Shown in pieces: positions 7,794 to 15,338 of a DNA stretch of 18,100 nucleotides. Origin of the DNA: Anaerolineales bacterium UBA5195 (GTDB lineage Bacteria > Chloroflexota > Anaerolineae > Anaerolineales > Villigracilaceae); NCBI GenBank assembly GCA_002412925.1, contig DHVZ01000031.1:1-18100 (forward strand), read 5' to 3'. The first letter of the stretch is position 1, and the number at the start of each line of letters is the position of its first letter. The notes beneath the pieces were generated by a model. The model searched no databases. It saw only the letters and a program-made list of their open reading frames with translations, and was not told the DNA's origin. The translations under genes were made by a program, and so were the position numbers.

Positions 7794-10700
7794 ATGACTC
7801 GTCCAGCAATCGTAATTGGTCTTGGAGGCACAGGACAATGGGTGCTAACTTTCCTCAAGAAAGAATTGTTAGAAATTGGGGGAGGAACAATGCCCCCAGG
7901 AGTGAAATTGCTCTCCTTTGATACAACTTCCCGCACAACGTCAGAAACAGGTAAATCGGGAAAGCGAGAAGAAGAAGAGAATATTAGCGCTGGTGCAGTA
8001 CGCCTGGTTGAAGGCAAAGAGTTTATTCCTATAGGGGATAATATTGGTGCCCTTGCCAGCGAAATTGCGGCTGGAAAATATTCTCACTTACAGTGGTTCC
8101 CGGCAAAATCATTCCTGTCAAAACTACCGCCAGCGGCTTTCAACACCAAAGAGGGCAGTGGCCAAATCCGTCATATGGGGCGTATTTCTGTTTTCCGTGA
8201 CCTGGCAACGATTCAAAGGTTGGAGGTGTTATCCCGCCTACGCGCTGCTATGCAAGACTTACAGGGAAAAGTCTCACGTGATATGCAATTGGAAGTCATT
8301 ATTGTCGGCTCGTTAGCCGGTGGCACCGGGGCAGGTATGCTGATTGACTTGGCTTTATTGGTAAGAGCACAAGCGGCCAAAATGGTTGCGAACAACTATG
8401 TAGTTCGAGGCTTTTTTGTCTTGCCGCGCGCGTTTACGGCAGGTGGATTAGGCGAAGGCCGTGATATGTTGGCGCGTTCATTTGCAGCCTGGCGTGAGTT
8501 GGACCGCTTCATGATAGTCAGCGAACGCTTCGGTTTGCGTCAAATTAACTATCATGAATCGAACCAAGATTTGCGATTACGTCTTGACCGACGCGCCTAT
8601 GATGTTAGTTATATGGTTGACCCTGCACGACAAACGATGAATTCGCTTGATAATGTTCGTGCAGAGGAAGGATTGTTCCCCGGTGTTGCGCATGTGATTT
8701 CTGCGTTTTTAGATGAACAGGCGGGCAAGGCTTATACTGAATTTATTACCACGAATTTGGCCGGTAAATTGGCTCAACTTCCTAGAAGACCTTATCATTC
8801 AGCCATTGGTTCTTATACATTAAAAGTGCCAGTCTATTATGTAGAAGAAAAATTTTCACATCAACTGGCCCTGGATGTTCTTAGGAAATTTCTGGAGCCT
8901 GAAATCAATGACAAAGGTCGTGTAATTGGTGTATCGGAAGTTCGCAATGGTGAAGTGCCTGAAGGTCAGGCTGGTGTACAAGCCGCCCTGAAGTTTATGT
9001 TCGCCAGCGCGATGAATGTAAATGGCAAAGAAATTCCAAACACAAAATTTTTACCCCTTTTGTCAGAAATTCGTGAAAAAGACGCCCTGCGCAACACTCA
9101 ACTGGTGCAGCAGATTGCTCGTGGAGGATTGACCACCGGCAACAGTCGCTATCTTTCGGCCTTGACGGATATCAGCCAGAACGAACAAGGCAAACTGATT
9201 ATGCGCGATATTCAAGATGCCCTTAATCATCCCATTTGGCGGGATGTGCCGCCCAGTCGTTTAGCAGGTGATACTCCCAGTGCTGCTCACTCACGCATCA
9301 AGAATCGGGTTCCTGCTGCGCGCCAGGAGTTTTACGGCGTTGATACAGCCAGCGGCGAGCGTTTGCGTGGCAAATATGGCAAGGCGCTGGGACAGGCCCA
9401 GAATGCTCAGGTTGCTCGTTTTCGTCGTTTGTTACAGGCTTGGACACAACAAGCCCTCAATGGCGATTCGATAGACCCCCGTGTCGCCCGTGGCGGCAAA
9501 ATAGGGTATGTGCGCTCGTTTTATGCTGGTCTGATAGAGAACTTTGACTATTTTGTGAAGTTTTTGAATCAGGTGCGCCAGGTGCGCAACGAAGATTTGC
9601 GGCTTGCGGCAAGAACCCGGCAAGCGGCAGATTTTGCCCTAAAGGAATATGAGAGGCTTCGCGGCAAACAATGCTGGCTAACTTTTTGGGATGACTTTAC
9701 CCACCCAGATGCCCATAGCGCTCAGCGTAACTACCTGATGGCGGAGCAACGTGATATTGATGTTCGCAAAGATGATATTCTGCTTGATGTCTTAGCTGAA
9801 ACCTCCTTGGAAATGCGAGCCATTACTGAGAAAAGTCTAAAAAACATTCAAGCCTGGATTGCACACCTTGCAACAGGTGATCCAAACTTCAAAATTAAGG
9901 GGTTGTATCCTGAATCTCTAGAATCGCTTTCAAATGTCAATGTGAATCACGAAATTGACAAACGAATGAGCAAGATAAGCCAACTCATTGGTGAGCATGA
10001 ATATAAGACTGATGATGCCTATGTTTCAGAGGCAATCGGCTGTATTAAGTGGGGCGTTACCGATGGTAATGACGGCTTGACCATTAGTTGTGGTATCGAA
10101 TTCCCTGTTGAAGACCCCAATCAGGTCCCGGTGGTTACACTTTTCCGTCGAGAGGGAGAAAATCCATCTCGTTACAACCTGGATTTGATATTGAAACTTG
10201 CCCAACGCCCATTCCGCGCTATTTATAAGGAACGTCCGCTAGCAAAAGAAGTGATGAAAAAGTATGAAAGCGATACAAAACTAGCTGAATCTGTTGATAA
10301 ATTAGCCGAGCCGCAGTACATGCCTGCTACTTCAGTTCGAGGGCCAGAGGTTGTAGCCTGTTATATACGCATCCATTCAGACGTAGATGATGAAACCAAA
10401 CGGTATTTTGAAGAATTTGAATCTGAAATGAAAGCGCGTAACCCCAATATAAAAGGCGCAAGTCTAACCCTTGTCGGCTCAGAAGACCATCACAAGATGA
10501 CAATTGTCCGCTCTGATGACCTAGTGCCCAGTGAAGATTTTGAGATTTGGGAGGCCTGTCGTAAAGCCTATATTCAGCAAGTAACGGACCCCCATCGTGG
10601 CATTCCTGCTTCTGAACTTCATGCTTTTCCGGCGGAAATAAATGCTTGCACCTACGAAGCAGAAATTCCGAAAATGCTTGGCAAGAATTATCGTACTTTG

Positions 10701-11216
10701 CACCCTGAAGTGGTTGCTTTGCTGGAAGATAAAGAACGATTTGAAATGTTCTTGCACGCGTTCGCCCTTGGGTTTATCAAGGTAGTGGATAGTGACGGTG
10801 GTTCTTACTGGGCATATCAATTGCCTGGTGAAAAAGACCCCCTTTACTTAAATGAGCCTAAAAAAGTCCTAATGGGTGCAGTAAAAGAAGATATTTTCCA
10901 GATTATGCATAACTTTGTGATGGAAGGTGTTGACCAGCGTCCCGGCATGAATCAGCAAAAATATGTCGAGTGGGAGAAGTTGCTAGATGCAATCTTGAAA
11001 GAGCAAAAAGAGTTGGGGAAGGTCAAAGCATCAAAAGCATACCGCTATCAGATTGAGGACCCGAAAGGGTTGATTGAAACTATTAAGGATGATATTAAAA
11101 ATCGACAGGCTGCTATCCCTGATGAAACGTTGCGTAAGACGATTGGGCAGGAGTATGAAGACTTGGCTGATGTTGCTAAAGTTGTTTATTTGAAGGCAAT
11201 ACAGTATTTTTCTTGA
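7794..11216 (+). CDS. Tubulin/FtsZ-like GTPase (Tubulin_2-type)
   Basis: The 1140-aa product begins with IVIGLGGTGQWVL (residues 6-18), the nucleotide-binding strand-loop of tubulin-like proteins. GSLAGGTGAGM (172-182) is the tubulin signature loop (GGGTGSG in FtsZ). Further on, LHPEVVALLEDKERFEMFLHAFALGFI-type sequence near 960-990 (quoted in part: FEMFLHAFALGFI) is typical of the large Tubulin_2 proteins. Known for the superfamily: GTP-driven polymers; divergent FtsZ-like families with membrane partners have been proposed to remodel membranes. It follows the membrane-protein gene by 24 bp, with no clear Shine-Dalgarno before ATG 7794. Its stop overlaps the start of a dead transposase fragment, so the extreme C-terminus may have been altered by that insertion. 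Its base composition is AT-richer than the backbone but less so than the gene before it. Confidence 0.85.
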   Translation: MTRPAIVIGLGGTGQWVLTFLKKELLEIGGGTMPPGVKLLSFDTTSRTTSETGKSGKREEEENISAGAVRLVEGKEFIPIGDNIGALASEIAAGKYSHLQWFPAKSFLSKLPPAAFNTKEGSGQIRHMGRISVFRDLATIQRLEVLSRLRAAMQDLQGKVSRDMQLEVIIVGSLAGGTGAGMLIDLALLVRAQAAKMVANNYVVRGFFVLPRAFTAGGLGEGRDMLARSFAAWRELDRFMIVSERFGLRQINYHESNQDLRLRLDRRAYDVSYMVDPARQTMNSLDNVRAEEGLFPGVAHVISAFLDEQAGKAYTEFITTNLAGKLAQLPRRPYHSAIGSYTLKVPVYYVEEKFSHQLALDVLRKFLEPEINDKGRVIGVSEVRNGEVPEGQAGVQAALKFMFASAMNVNGKEIPNTKFLPLLSEIREKDALRNTQLVQQIARGGLTTGNSRYLSALTDISQNEQGKLIMRDIQDALNHPIWRDVPPSRLAGDTPSAAHSRIKNRVPAARQEFYGVDTASGERLRGKYGKALGQAQNAQVARFRRLLQAWTQQALNGDSIDPRVARGGKIGYVRSFYAGLIENFDYFVKFLNQVRQVRNEDLRLAARTRQAADFALKEYERLRGKQCWLTFWDDFTHPDAHSAQRNYLMAEQRDIDVRKDDILLDVLAETSLEMRAITEKSLKNIQAWIAHLATGDPNFKIKGLYPESLESLSNVNVNHEIDKRMSKISQLIGEHEYKTDDAYVSEAIGCIKWGVTDGNDGLTISCGIEFPVEDPNQVPVVTLFRREGENPSRYNLDLILKLAQRPFRAIYKERPLAKEVMKKYESDTKLAESVDKLAEPQYMPATSVRGPEVVACYIRIHSDVDDETKRYFEEFESEMKARNPNIKGASLTLVGSEDHHKMTIVRSDDLVPSEDFEIWEACRKAYIQQVTDPHRGIPASELHAFPAEINACTYEAEIPKMLGKNYRTLHPEVVALLEDKERFEMFLHAFALGFIKVVDSDGGSYWAYQLPGEKDPLYLNEPKKVLMGAVKEDIFQIMHNFVMEGVDQRPGMNQQKYVEWEKLLDAILKEQKELGKVKASKAYRYQIEDPKGLIETIKDDIKNRQAAIPDETLRKTIGQEYEDLADVAKVVYLKAIQYFS

Positions 11217-11519
11217 CCGCTGGCCAACTGAAACTTTCAACGAAGACGCCAAGGACAATCTGGGCTTTGAAACCTATCAACTGCAAAACTTGTGCAGTAT
11301 CCAATGGCACTAGTACCTTTCGTTCTCAGCGTATTTTCTTCTTGGTGACCAAGGCCATCCGGACGCTCACGTTGAGCTGTAACAGGCCAGTTCCAATCAA
11401 CCGGCCAACGTTGTCAGGCGGTCATCGATAAATTGTTGGGCCATCTGGTGCGCTGAATTGCTCGGCAGTTGTGTCTGGGTGATACACCTAAAAACATCAT
11501 TCATACTCTGCTCGCATGA
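11209..11519 (+). pseudogene. Degraded IS4/IS701-like transposase C-terminus
   Basis: One frame reads FLDRWPTETFNEDAKDN, then LGFETYQLQNLCSIQWH, a TAG (11311-11313), YLSFSAYFLL and another stop (TAA 11380-11382). After a frame change it reads CQAVIDKLLGHLVR, a TGA (11454-11456), IARQLCLGDTPKNIIHTLLA and a final TGA (11517-11519). The RW..E.F.ED.K..LG...YQL pattern matches the region around the last catalytic Glu of IS4-superfamily DDE transposases. The N-terminal two thirds are missing. Its first codons overlap the stop of the tubulin-like gene. Confidence 0.8.
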
Positions 11520-11686
11520 GTGCATAGCCGCAGACTCGTCGCCAAGCAGGTGATGTTTTCCTGGCTGGCTATTTGTGTTACTTTGTCAATCTGCTGTACA
11601 CTTTCTCGCTCTTGCAGACTGCTATTTCGCAAAACTCGAGTAATGATAAATAGAGAAAGCATCGGACTAGCGTGACCGAAAAATTC
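11520..11686. other. Non-coding stretch, probably tail of the insertion-sequence remnant
   Basis: No gene is visible. GCAAAACTCGAG near 11629-11640 could be the outer end of the insertion sequence, but the matching left end is not in the window, so this cannot be confirmed. The stretch ends at the terminator of the minus-strand operon. Confidence 0.35.
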
Positions 11687-11723
11687 TGAGAAGAGTGCGG
11701 GATAAAATCCCGCACTCTTCTCA
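11687..11723 (-). terminator. Intrinsic terminator of the minus-strand operon
   Basis: TGAGAAGAGTGCGGGA (11687-11702) pairs perfectly over 16 bp with TCCCGCACTCTTCTCA (11708-11723) around the loop TAAAA. It begins one base after the stop codon of the leftmost minus-strand gene. Read on the minus strand, the stem is followed by AGAATTTTTC, giving a U-run. It should end transcription coming from the right. Confidence 0.88.
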
Positions 11724-11724
11724 T

Positions 11725-12060
11725 TCATTCGGCGGGAGCAAAATCCGGGTTGTACTCCAATGCTTCGTCCTCCTGGTAACGGGCCAATTCCTCGGCGGGG
11801 ATGGTCAGCACGACCCACAGCGCCTGCCAGTAGAAATCCTGGTCTTCTGCGGCCAGGGTCTCCAGTTCGGCGGCGGTCAGGCCAGGCGGCAGGGGCGGGT
11901 AGCTGTTTTCCTCGCGGAATTTCAGGTAGTGGGCCGCGCCTTCGGACATCGGGCCGCGGCAGGACCTGTAGCGTCCGTCCGTGCTGGTGCGGGTGGGCTT
12001 TGCCCTGGAACGGAAAACTTCAAGGCGGCCGGTGGGGGTTGTTCCGAGGTAGTATGCCAT
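11725..12060 (-). CDS. Hypothetical protein, 111 aa
   Basis: I do not recognise the family. The product starts MAYYLGTTPTGRLEVFRSR, has an Arg/Ser-rich middle (DGRYRSCRGPMSEG), and ends in an acidic tail (EEL..YQEDEALEYNPDF). No membrane segment is visible. AGGAG lies just before ATG 12060. It begins 9 bp after the stop of the upstream 116-aa gene and is the last gene before the terminator, so it is the distal member of an operon. Confidence 0.72.
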   Translation of the reverse strand: MAYYLGTTPTGRLEVFRSRAKPTRTSTDGRYRSCRGPMSEGAAHYLKFREENSYPPLPPGLTAAELETLAAEDQDFYWQALWVVLTIPAEELARYQEDEALEYNPDFAPAE

Positions 12061-12069
12061 CTCGATCTC

Positions 12070-12420
12070 CTATGGCCGGTAGTTCCAGAGCGGGACTTCG
12101 AGTGTGTATTCTTCGTCGTTACCGGCTCTCTGGATACTGCCCTTGAAGCGCCAAAAACTCAGGGATATGGTTTCGTCTGTCGGGATCAGTTCGCCAACCG
12201 TGATGTACCAGGCCGGGCCGCCAGACGCCGAAACGTATTCGGGCTTATCGCCCGGGTCGCGGTAGGCGGAAAAGCGGAAGCAAATCATCTGGACATCATC
12301 CGGTTTCAGGTCACGGACGATGCCATCCAGAACGGCGATATCACCAGCGCGGGCTTCGAACTTGTCCGCCAGAATGCGGATGGCATCCCCGGGGCGGGGG
12401 CTGTGGGTGGATTTGAGCAT
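12070..12420 (-). CDS. Hypothetical protein, 116 aa
   Basis: I do not recognise the family. ATG 12420 is chosen because CACAAGGAGG ends 7 nt before it; the frame is open further upstream but lacks a ribosome site and would overlap radC. The product is soluble and mixed alpha/beta (MLKSTHSPRPGDAIRILADK at the start, EEYTLEVPLWNYRP at the end). It lies between radC (41 bp away) and the 111-aa gene (9 bp away). Confidence 0.72.
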   Translation of the reverse strand: MLKSTHSPRPGDAIRILADKFEARAGDIAVLDGIVRDLKPDDVQMICFRFSAYRDPGDKPEYVSASGGPAWYITVGELIPTDETISLSFWRFKGSIQRAGNDEEYTLEVPLWNYRP

Positions 12421-12461
12421 GGGGTCTCCTCCTTGTGAATTGGGTGATATTTTGTGAGTTC

Positions 12462-13157
12462 TTAACTGAACCCCAGGCCGCGTTCCTTGAGGCTGGTCCA
12501 TTTTCCGCCTGCGCAGATAATCAGGTGGTCGAGGATGTCGATATCCATCATCTTCCCGGCGTTGACAAAGGCACGGGTGACAGCCACATCATCGGGCGAA
12601 GGAACGCTGTCCCCACTCGGGTGGTTGTGAACTGGAATGATGGCCGATGCGTTCATGCGGATGGCGGGCCGGAAAACCTCGGCAATCCGGATCTGGCTGG
12701 ACGAAACCGAACCACGATAGATCTCGACGATGTCCATGACCTTGTTGCGCCGGTCGAGGACGATGACCTTGAGGTGCTCGTGTTCGAGCAGGCCCATATC
12801 CATCACCAGGGCGGCGGCGTCTGCCGGGGAGTTGATTACCGGGCGTTCCGGTTTCTCCATCGTCATGCGCTTGCCAAGTTCCAGGGCGGCCTTGACGCGT
12901 GTAGCGGTGGCGTCGCCCACGCCGTTGACGGTCATCTCAAAGGGATGGGCGTGGTGCATGGACTGCAGCGAGCCGAAGCGGGTCAATAGGTCGCCAGCGG
13001 CTTCGATTTGCAGACTGCCGCCAATCAGGACAGCCAATAGTTCGGCGTTCGAGCAGTTGGCGACATCGGCCATCGCGCGGGTGGCGGGCTTTTCCGAGAC
13101 GGGCAATCGTTTTACTTGCGGGAGTTCGTAGGTGGGAAGGGTTGGTTGTGTGGCCAT
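12462..13157 (-). CDS. radC: RadC-family JAB/MPN+ domain protein
   Basis: The 231-aa product is full length for RadC. A helix-hairpin-helix-like stretch (VNGVGDATATRVKAALELG, about 77-95) is followed by the JAB domain with HNHPSGD (177-183), the zinc-binding motif, and VFRPAIRMNASAIIPV before it. The C-terminal DHLIICAGGKWTSLKERG is the usual RadC ending. Despite the old name (DNA repair protein), RadC's biochemical role is not settled. It is very common on plasmids, phages and integrative elements, in keeping with the small-gene context here. The ribosome site CACAAGGAGG is 11 nt from ATG 13157, longer than ideal, and a stem-loop lies upstream of it. Confidence 0.93.
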   Translation of the reverse strand: MATQPTLPTYELPQVKRLPVSEKPATRAMADVANCSNAELLAVLIGGSLQIEAAGDLLTRFGSLQSMHHAHPFEMTVNGVGDATATRVKAALELGKRMTMEKPERPVINSPADAAALVMDMGLLEHEHLKVIVLDRRNKVMDIVEIYRGSVSSSQIRIAEVFRPAIRMNASAIIPVHNHPSGDSVPSPDDVAVTRAFVNAGKMMDIDILDHLIICAGGKWTSLKERGLGFS

Positions 13158-13186
13158 GAGTTTGTCTGCCTCCTTGTGAATGCGAA

Positions 13187-13232
13187 CAGGGGACAGACAT
13201 TGCGCCCCGGGCAGGGGAATGGCTGTCCCCTG
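13187..13232 (-). promoter_or_regulatory. Stem-loop between the 197-aa gene and radC
   Basis: CAGGGGACAG (13187-13196) pairs perfectly with CTGTCCCCTG (13223-13232). Inside, CCCC and GGGG can form a second short stem. The element ends about 8 nt upstream of the radC ribosome site on the minus strand. There is no U-run, so an mRNA processing, stability or partial-attenuation element is more likely than a full terminator. Confidence 0.6.
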
Positions 13233-13259
13233 TAAGGGAATGGGTGTGAGTGTGTTGTG

Positions 13260-13853
13260 TTATTCCAGGTAGCCGATCGGGCCTTCTGTAATCAGGTCAG
13301 CGCGTAGCACACCAGCGTACAAGACAACATCGTTTTCGATGATGCCCTCCCAGGCGTTGAGCTGCCTGCCTTCGCGCACAACCACCGGCGGGAAGCGCCA
13401 GGGGTTGGCGGCCAAGTCTTTCCTGATCAATTCGGTGCGCCAGGCAAAGTAGTGCCTTGTGCCGGTCTTCGAGCAGCCCCAGCCAGCACCGCGATATTTG
13501 CTCGACATTTTCGGGTCGAAGTAGGCCGGAGCATCACAGATCGGGCAGGTTTCGGGGGCAGCCACCAGAAATCCGGCGGGCGGCTCAGGAGCGCGCTCTC
13601 CGCCTTTGCGGAGATAGTCCGCGACCGCAGAAACTGCCGGGCAGTCTGCGCCCTTGCAGGAGCAGTGTTTGTCTTTGCCCACCGAGTGCAGGCGCGGCTT
13701 AACGGTTGGGCCAAAGTCCACCGTGTACCCGTATTGGTTCACAACGACAATGGCGTCTTGCAGAACTTTGTTCAAATCGACTTTTACCTCCGTGAGTGAG
13801 ATTGTGATCTTCCTGTCTCCTCGGGAGTGCTTGCTTTGGGTTGCAGTTTTCAT
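13260..13853 (-). CDS. Hypothetical protein with Cys-rich, probably zinc-binding motifs, 197 aa
   Basis: I do not recognise the family. HCSCKGADCPAV (about residues 63-74) looks like a SWIM-type zinc finger without its final His. A second cluster, CPICDAPAYF (103-112) with GWGCSKTGTRHYF (124-136), looks like a zinc ribbon. The N-terminal stretch ISLTEVKVDLNKVLQDAIVV is probably alpha/beta. ATG 13853 overlaps the TGA of the upstream gene in ATGA, so translation is probably coupled. Nucleic-acid binding is a reasonable inference from the zinc motifs, no more. Confidence 0.78.
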   Translation of the reverse strand: MKTATQSKHSRGDRKITISLTEVKVDLNKVLQDAIVVVNQYGYTVDFGPTVKPRLHSVGKDKHCSCKGADCPAVSAVADYLRKGGERAPEPPAGFLVAAPETCPICDAPAYFDPKMSSKYRGAGWGCSKTGTRHYFAWRTELIRKDLAANPWRFPPVVVREGRQLNAWEGIIENDVVLYAGVLRADLITEGPIGYLE

Positions 13854-14281
13854 TGAATTGAACCTTTCAGTCGTTCCGGCCAGGCATCTGTCAGGGCAAT
13901 GTTGATCACATCCACCCAGGGCATGCCTTCGCCGTTCAGGTATTCGCCAGCCAGATCAACCAGGTTTTCCAGTTCTCCGGGCGTCAGGTCTGCAACGAGT
14001 CTGCCTTTCTGAACGAGGCGATCCGCCAGCAGGTCAGCAAAGTCTTCGACGGTGATGCGATATAGGATGTGGTCGCGGTCGTATTCCAGAAGGAAGAGCG
14101 TGCCAAGAATCTTCTCGACCATTTCGCGCTTGGCGAGGTTGTAGGCAGCCGTCAGGGCCTGCTTGGCGGCTTCAATCTCCCGCTTGTGCTCGTTGGGCTG
14201 TCCGGTGGGAATGCGCTGGAGGGCCTGCAGGCAGGTTTCCAGGGCGTTCAGGATCAGGGTTGTGTCGGATGGATTCGTCAT
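13850..14281 (-). CDS. Hypothetical mostly helical protein, 143 aa
   Basis: I do not recognise the family. The sequence is largely alpha-helical and charged (ALETCLQALQ, REIEAAKQALTAAYNLAKRE, FADLLADRLVQKGR). No membrane segment or known motif is visible. AAAGGAGG lies 9 nt before ATG 14281. Its stop overlaps the start of the zinc-motif gene by 4 nt (ATGA), so the two are probably made together. Confidence 0.75.
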   Translation of the reverse strand: MTNPSDTTLILNALETCLQALQRIPTGQPNEHKREIEAAKQALTAAYNLAKREMVEKILGTLFLLEYDRDHILYRITVEDFADLLADRLVQKGRLVADLTPGELENLVDLAGEYLNGEGMPWVDVINIALTDAWPERLKGSIQ

Positions 14282-14308
14282 AATTGTTGCCTCCTTTGAA
14301 TGTGAGAG

Positions 14309-14578
14309 TCAGTATCTCGGGTCGCTGGGATTCCAGTTCAGTCGGATGGTGATGCCGCGCCATTCCTTGAGAAATGACTGGGCTTCGCGCTCGGTTGGGT
14401 AGAGCGGATCGCCGGTGTGGTGGCAGCCGCCCTTATCGTGGATGAAAACCGTCCAGCCGATGGCTTGCGGGTCGCCGGGATAACTGCGAACTAGGTTGCC
14501 TTCGCCATCGTATTTGGCGGGCAGGACGGTATGTTCGGGCACAAAGCGCGGTATGACGGCAGGTGTGTTTGTTTTCAT
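14309..14578 (-). CDS. Hypothetical protein, 89 aa, first gene after repeat copy B
   Basis: ATG 14578 is chosen because CACAAGGAGG ends 4 nt before it. The frame stays open upstream through part of repeat copy B to a TTG at 14671, which would give 120 aa. The product reads MKTNTPAVIPRFVPEH, then GWTVFIHDKGGCHHTGDP and YPTEREAQSFLKEWRGI. The short alpha/beta pattern, with W..F near the middle and EREAQSFLKEW, is of unknown family. It heads the group of genes that runs leftward to the terminator at 11687. Confidence 0.7.
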   Translation of the reverse strand: MKTNTPAVIPRFVPEHTVLPAKYDGEGNLVRSYPGDPQAIGWTVFIHDKGGCHHTGDPLYPTEREAQSFLKEWRGITIRLNWNPSDPRY

Positions 14579-14601
14579 ATGGCCTCCTTGTGTGGAAAAT
14601 A

Positions 14602-14735
14602 TGATTCGGGCGGGGATGGTGCTTTCAGGCGTGGATTTTGTCCGTTTGCTCATCAAAGAGCAGAACAGCAAACCCTCGCCGCCTTTTGATGGATGACATG
14701 GGTTTGCTGTTCTGGTGATTTGTCCGATATGTGCC
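14602..14735. repeat. Repeat copy B (about 133 bp, with 15-bp inverted repeat)
   Basis: This is the same-orientation match of 3974-4106. CAGAACAGCAAACCC (14661-14675) pairs perfectly with GGGTTTGCTGTTCTG (14700-14714) around a 24-nt loop; the loop is one base shorter than in copy A and differs in its 3' half. Both arms are unchanged between copies while the flanks have diverged, so the pairing appears to be kept by selection. It lies upstream of the 89-aa gene on the minus strand and upstream of the lipoprotein gene on the plus strand. Confidence 0.75.
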
Positions 14736-14753
14736 GAGGGGTAATTGCTCGGC

Positions 14754-14759
14754 TATAAT
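14754..14759 (+). promoter_or_regulatory. Probable -10 box of the lipoprotein gene
   Basis: A perfect TATAAT lies 20 bp before ATG 14780. No convincing -35 box is found 16-18 bp upstream, so an activator may be needed or the match may be chance. GGAGG (14767-14771) lies 8 nt before the ATG. Confidence 0.4.
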
Positions 14760-14779
14760 CCTATCTGGAGGACTTGGTT

Positions 14780-15286
14780 ATGAGGATTTTCCCCGTTCTT
14801 TTCCTGTTCGTTCTACTGGCTGCGTGCGCCCCGGCTGCGACCGAAGCCCCTTTGCCAACCGAAACGCCTGCCCCGACCAACACGCCCATCCCAACTGCGA
14901 CGGTCATCCCTTCGCCCACGCCGACCGAAAGTCCGGAAGAAGCCGCAGCACATATTGCCCGGGCAGTTTTGGCGGGTGAAACAACCCTTGTCGAAATCGC
15001 TGCGGGGATGAGCGTGGATGAAATACAAGAAGTACATATCGCTATCGCAAATCATCTCAACGAAGAACGTTCGAAGAAATTGGTCTTTCCGTTTACGGAC
15101 ATTGGAGACAAAACAGCTTATGTTGGCTTAACATCTAGCGGTTGGGAAAGAGTTGAAGGGTTAGAAGACCAAAGGTTAATTGAGTCAGAAAAAATTATAA
15201 TTCCAGGATATGAACGAAACGGAAAGTGGTACTATCACGACCCAGTCATCAAAAAGTTTGTGGAAGCGCAAGGGAGCTTCCTATAA
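14780..15286 (+). CDS. Lipoprotein with Pro/Thr-rich linker, N-terminal half of a frameshifted gene
   Basis: MRIFPVLFLFVLLAAC is a short signal peptide with lipobox LAAC, so Cys16 would be lipidated and the protein held on the outer face of the membrane. A linker of Pro/Thr repeats (TETPAPTNTPIPTATVIPSP, about 28-47) follows, a style common in Chloroflexota lipoproteins. The rest (EEAAAHIARAVLAGE, FTDIGDKTAYVGLTSSGW, WYYHDPVIKKFVEAQG) is of unknown family. ATG 14780 is chosen over TTG 14774 for its spacing from GGAGG. The frame stops at 15286. Dropping one G from 15272-15274 would join it to the next frame and give one 341-aa protein. The DNA changes from GC-rich to AT-rich at about 15010-15040, inside the gene. 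It lies opposite to its neighbours, so it is probably inserted cargo. Confidence 0.78.
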   Translation: MRIFPVLFLFVLLAACAPAATEAPLPTETPAPTNTPIPTATVIPSPTPTESPEEAAAHIARAVLAGETTLVEIAAGMSVDEIQEVHIAIANHLNEERSKKLVFPFTDIGDKTAYVGLTSSGWERVEGLEDQRLIESEKIIIPGYERNGKWYYHDPVIKKFVEAQGSFL

Positions 15287-15338
15287 TGAACAAGAAGCAA
15301 GAAAAATTGTTGAACGAGATGGATTTTTATTGAATTTG

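Noticed and set aside
12435..12989. 184-aa plus-strand open frame
   Set aside because: Antisense to radC, which has its JAB motif and full family length on the minus strand.
13187..13232. Intrinsic terminator before radC
   Set aside because: The stem is strong, but no U-run follows on the minus strand and the radC ribosome site comes almost at once. It is kept as an mRNA structure instead.
3974..14735. CRISPR array as an explanation of the repeats
   Set aside because: There are only two copies, 10.6 kb apart, each about 133 bp, with no regular spacers and no cas genes.
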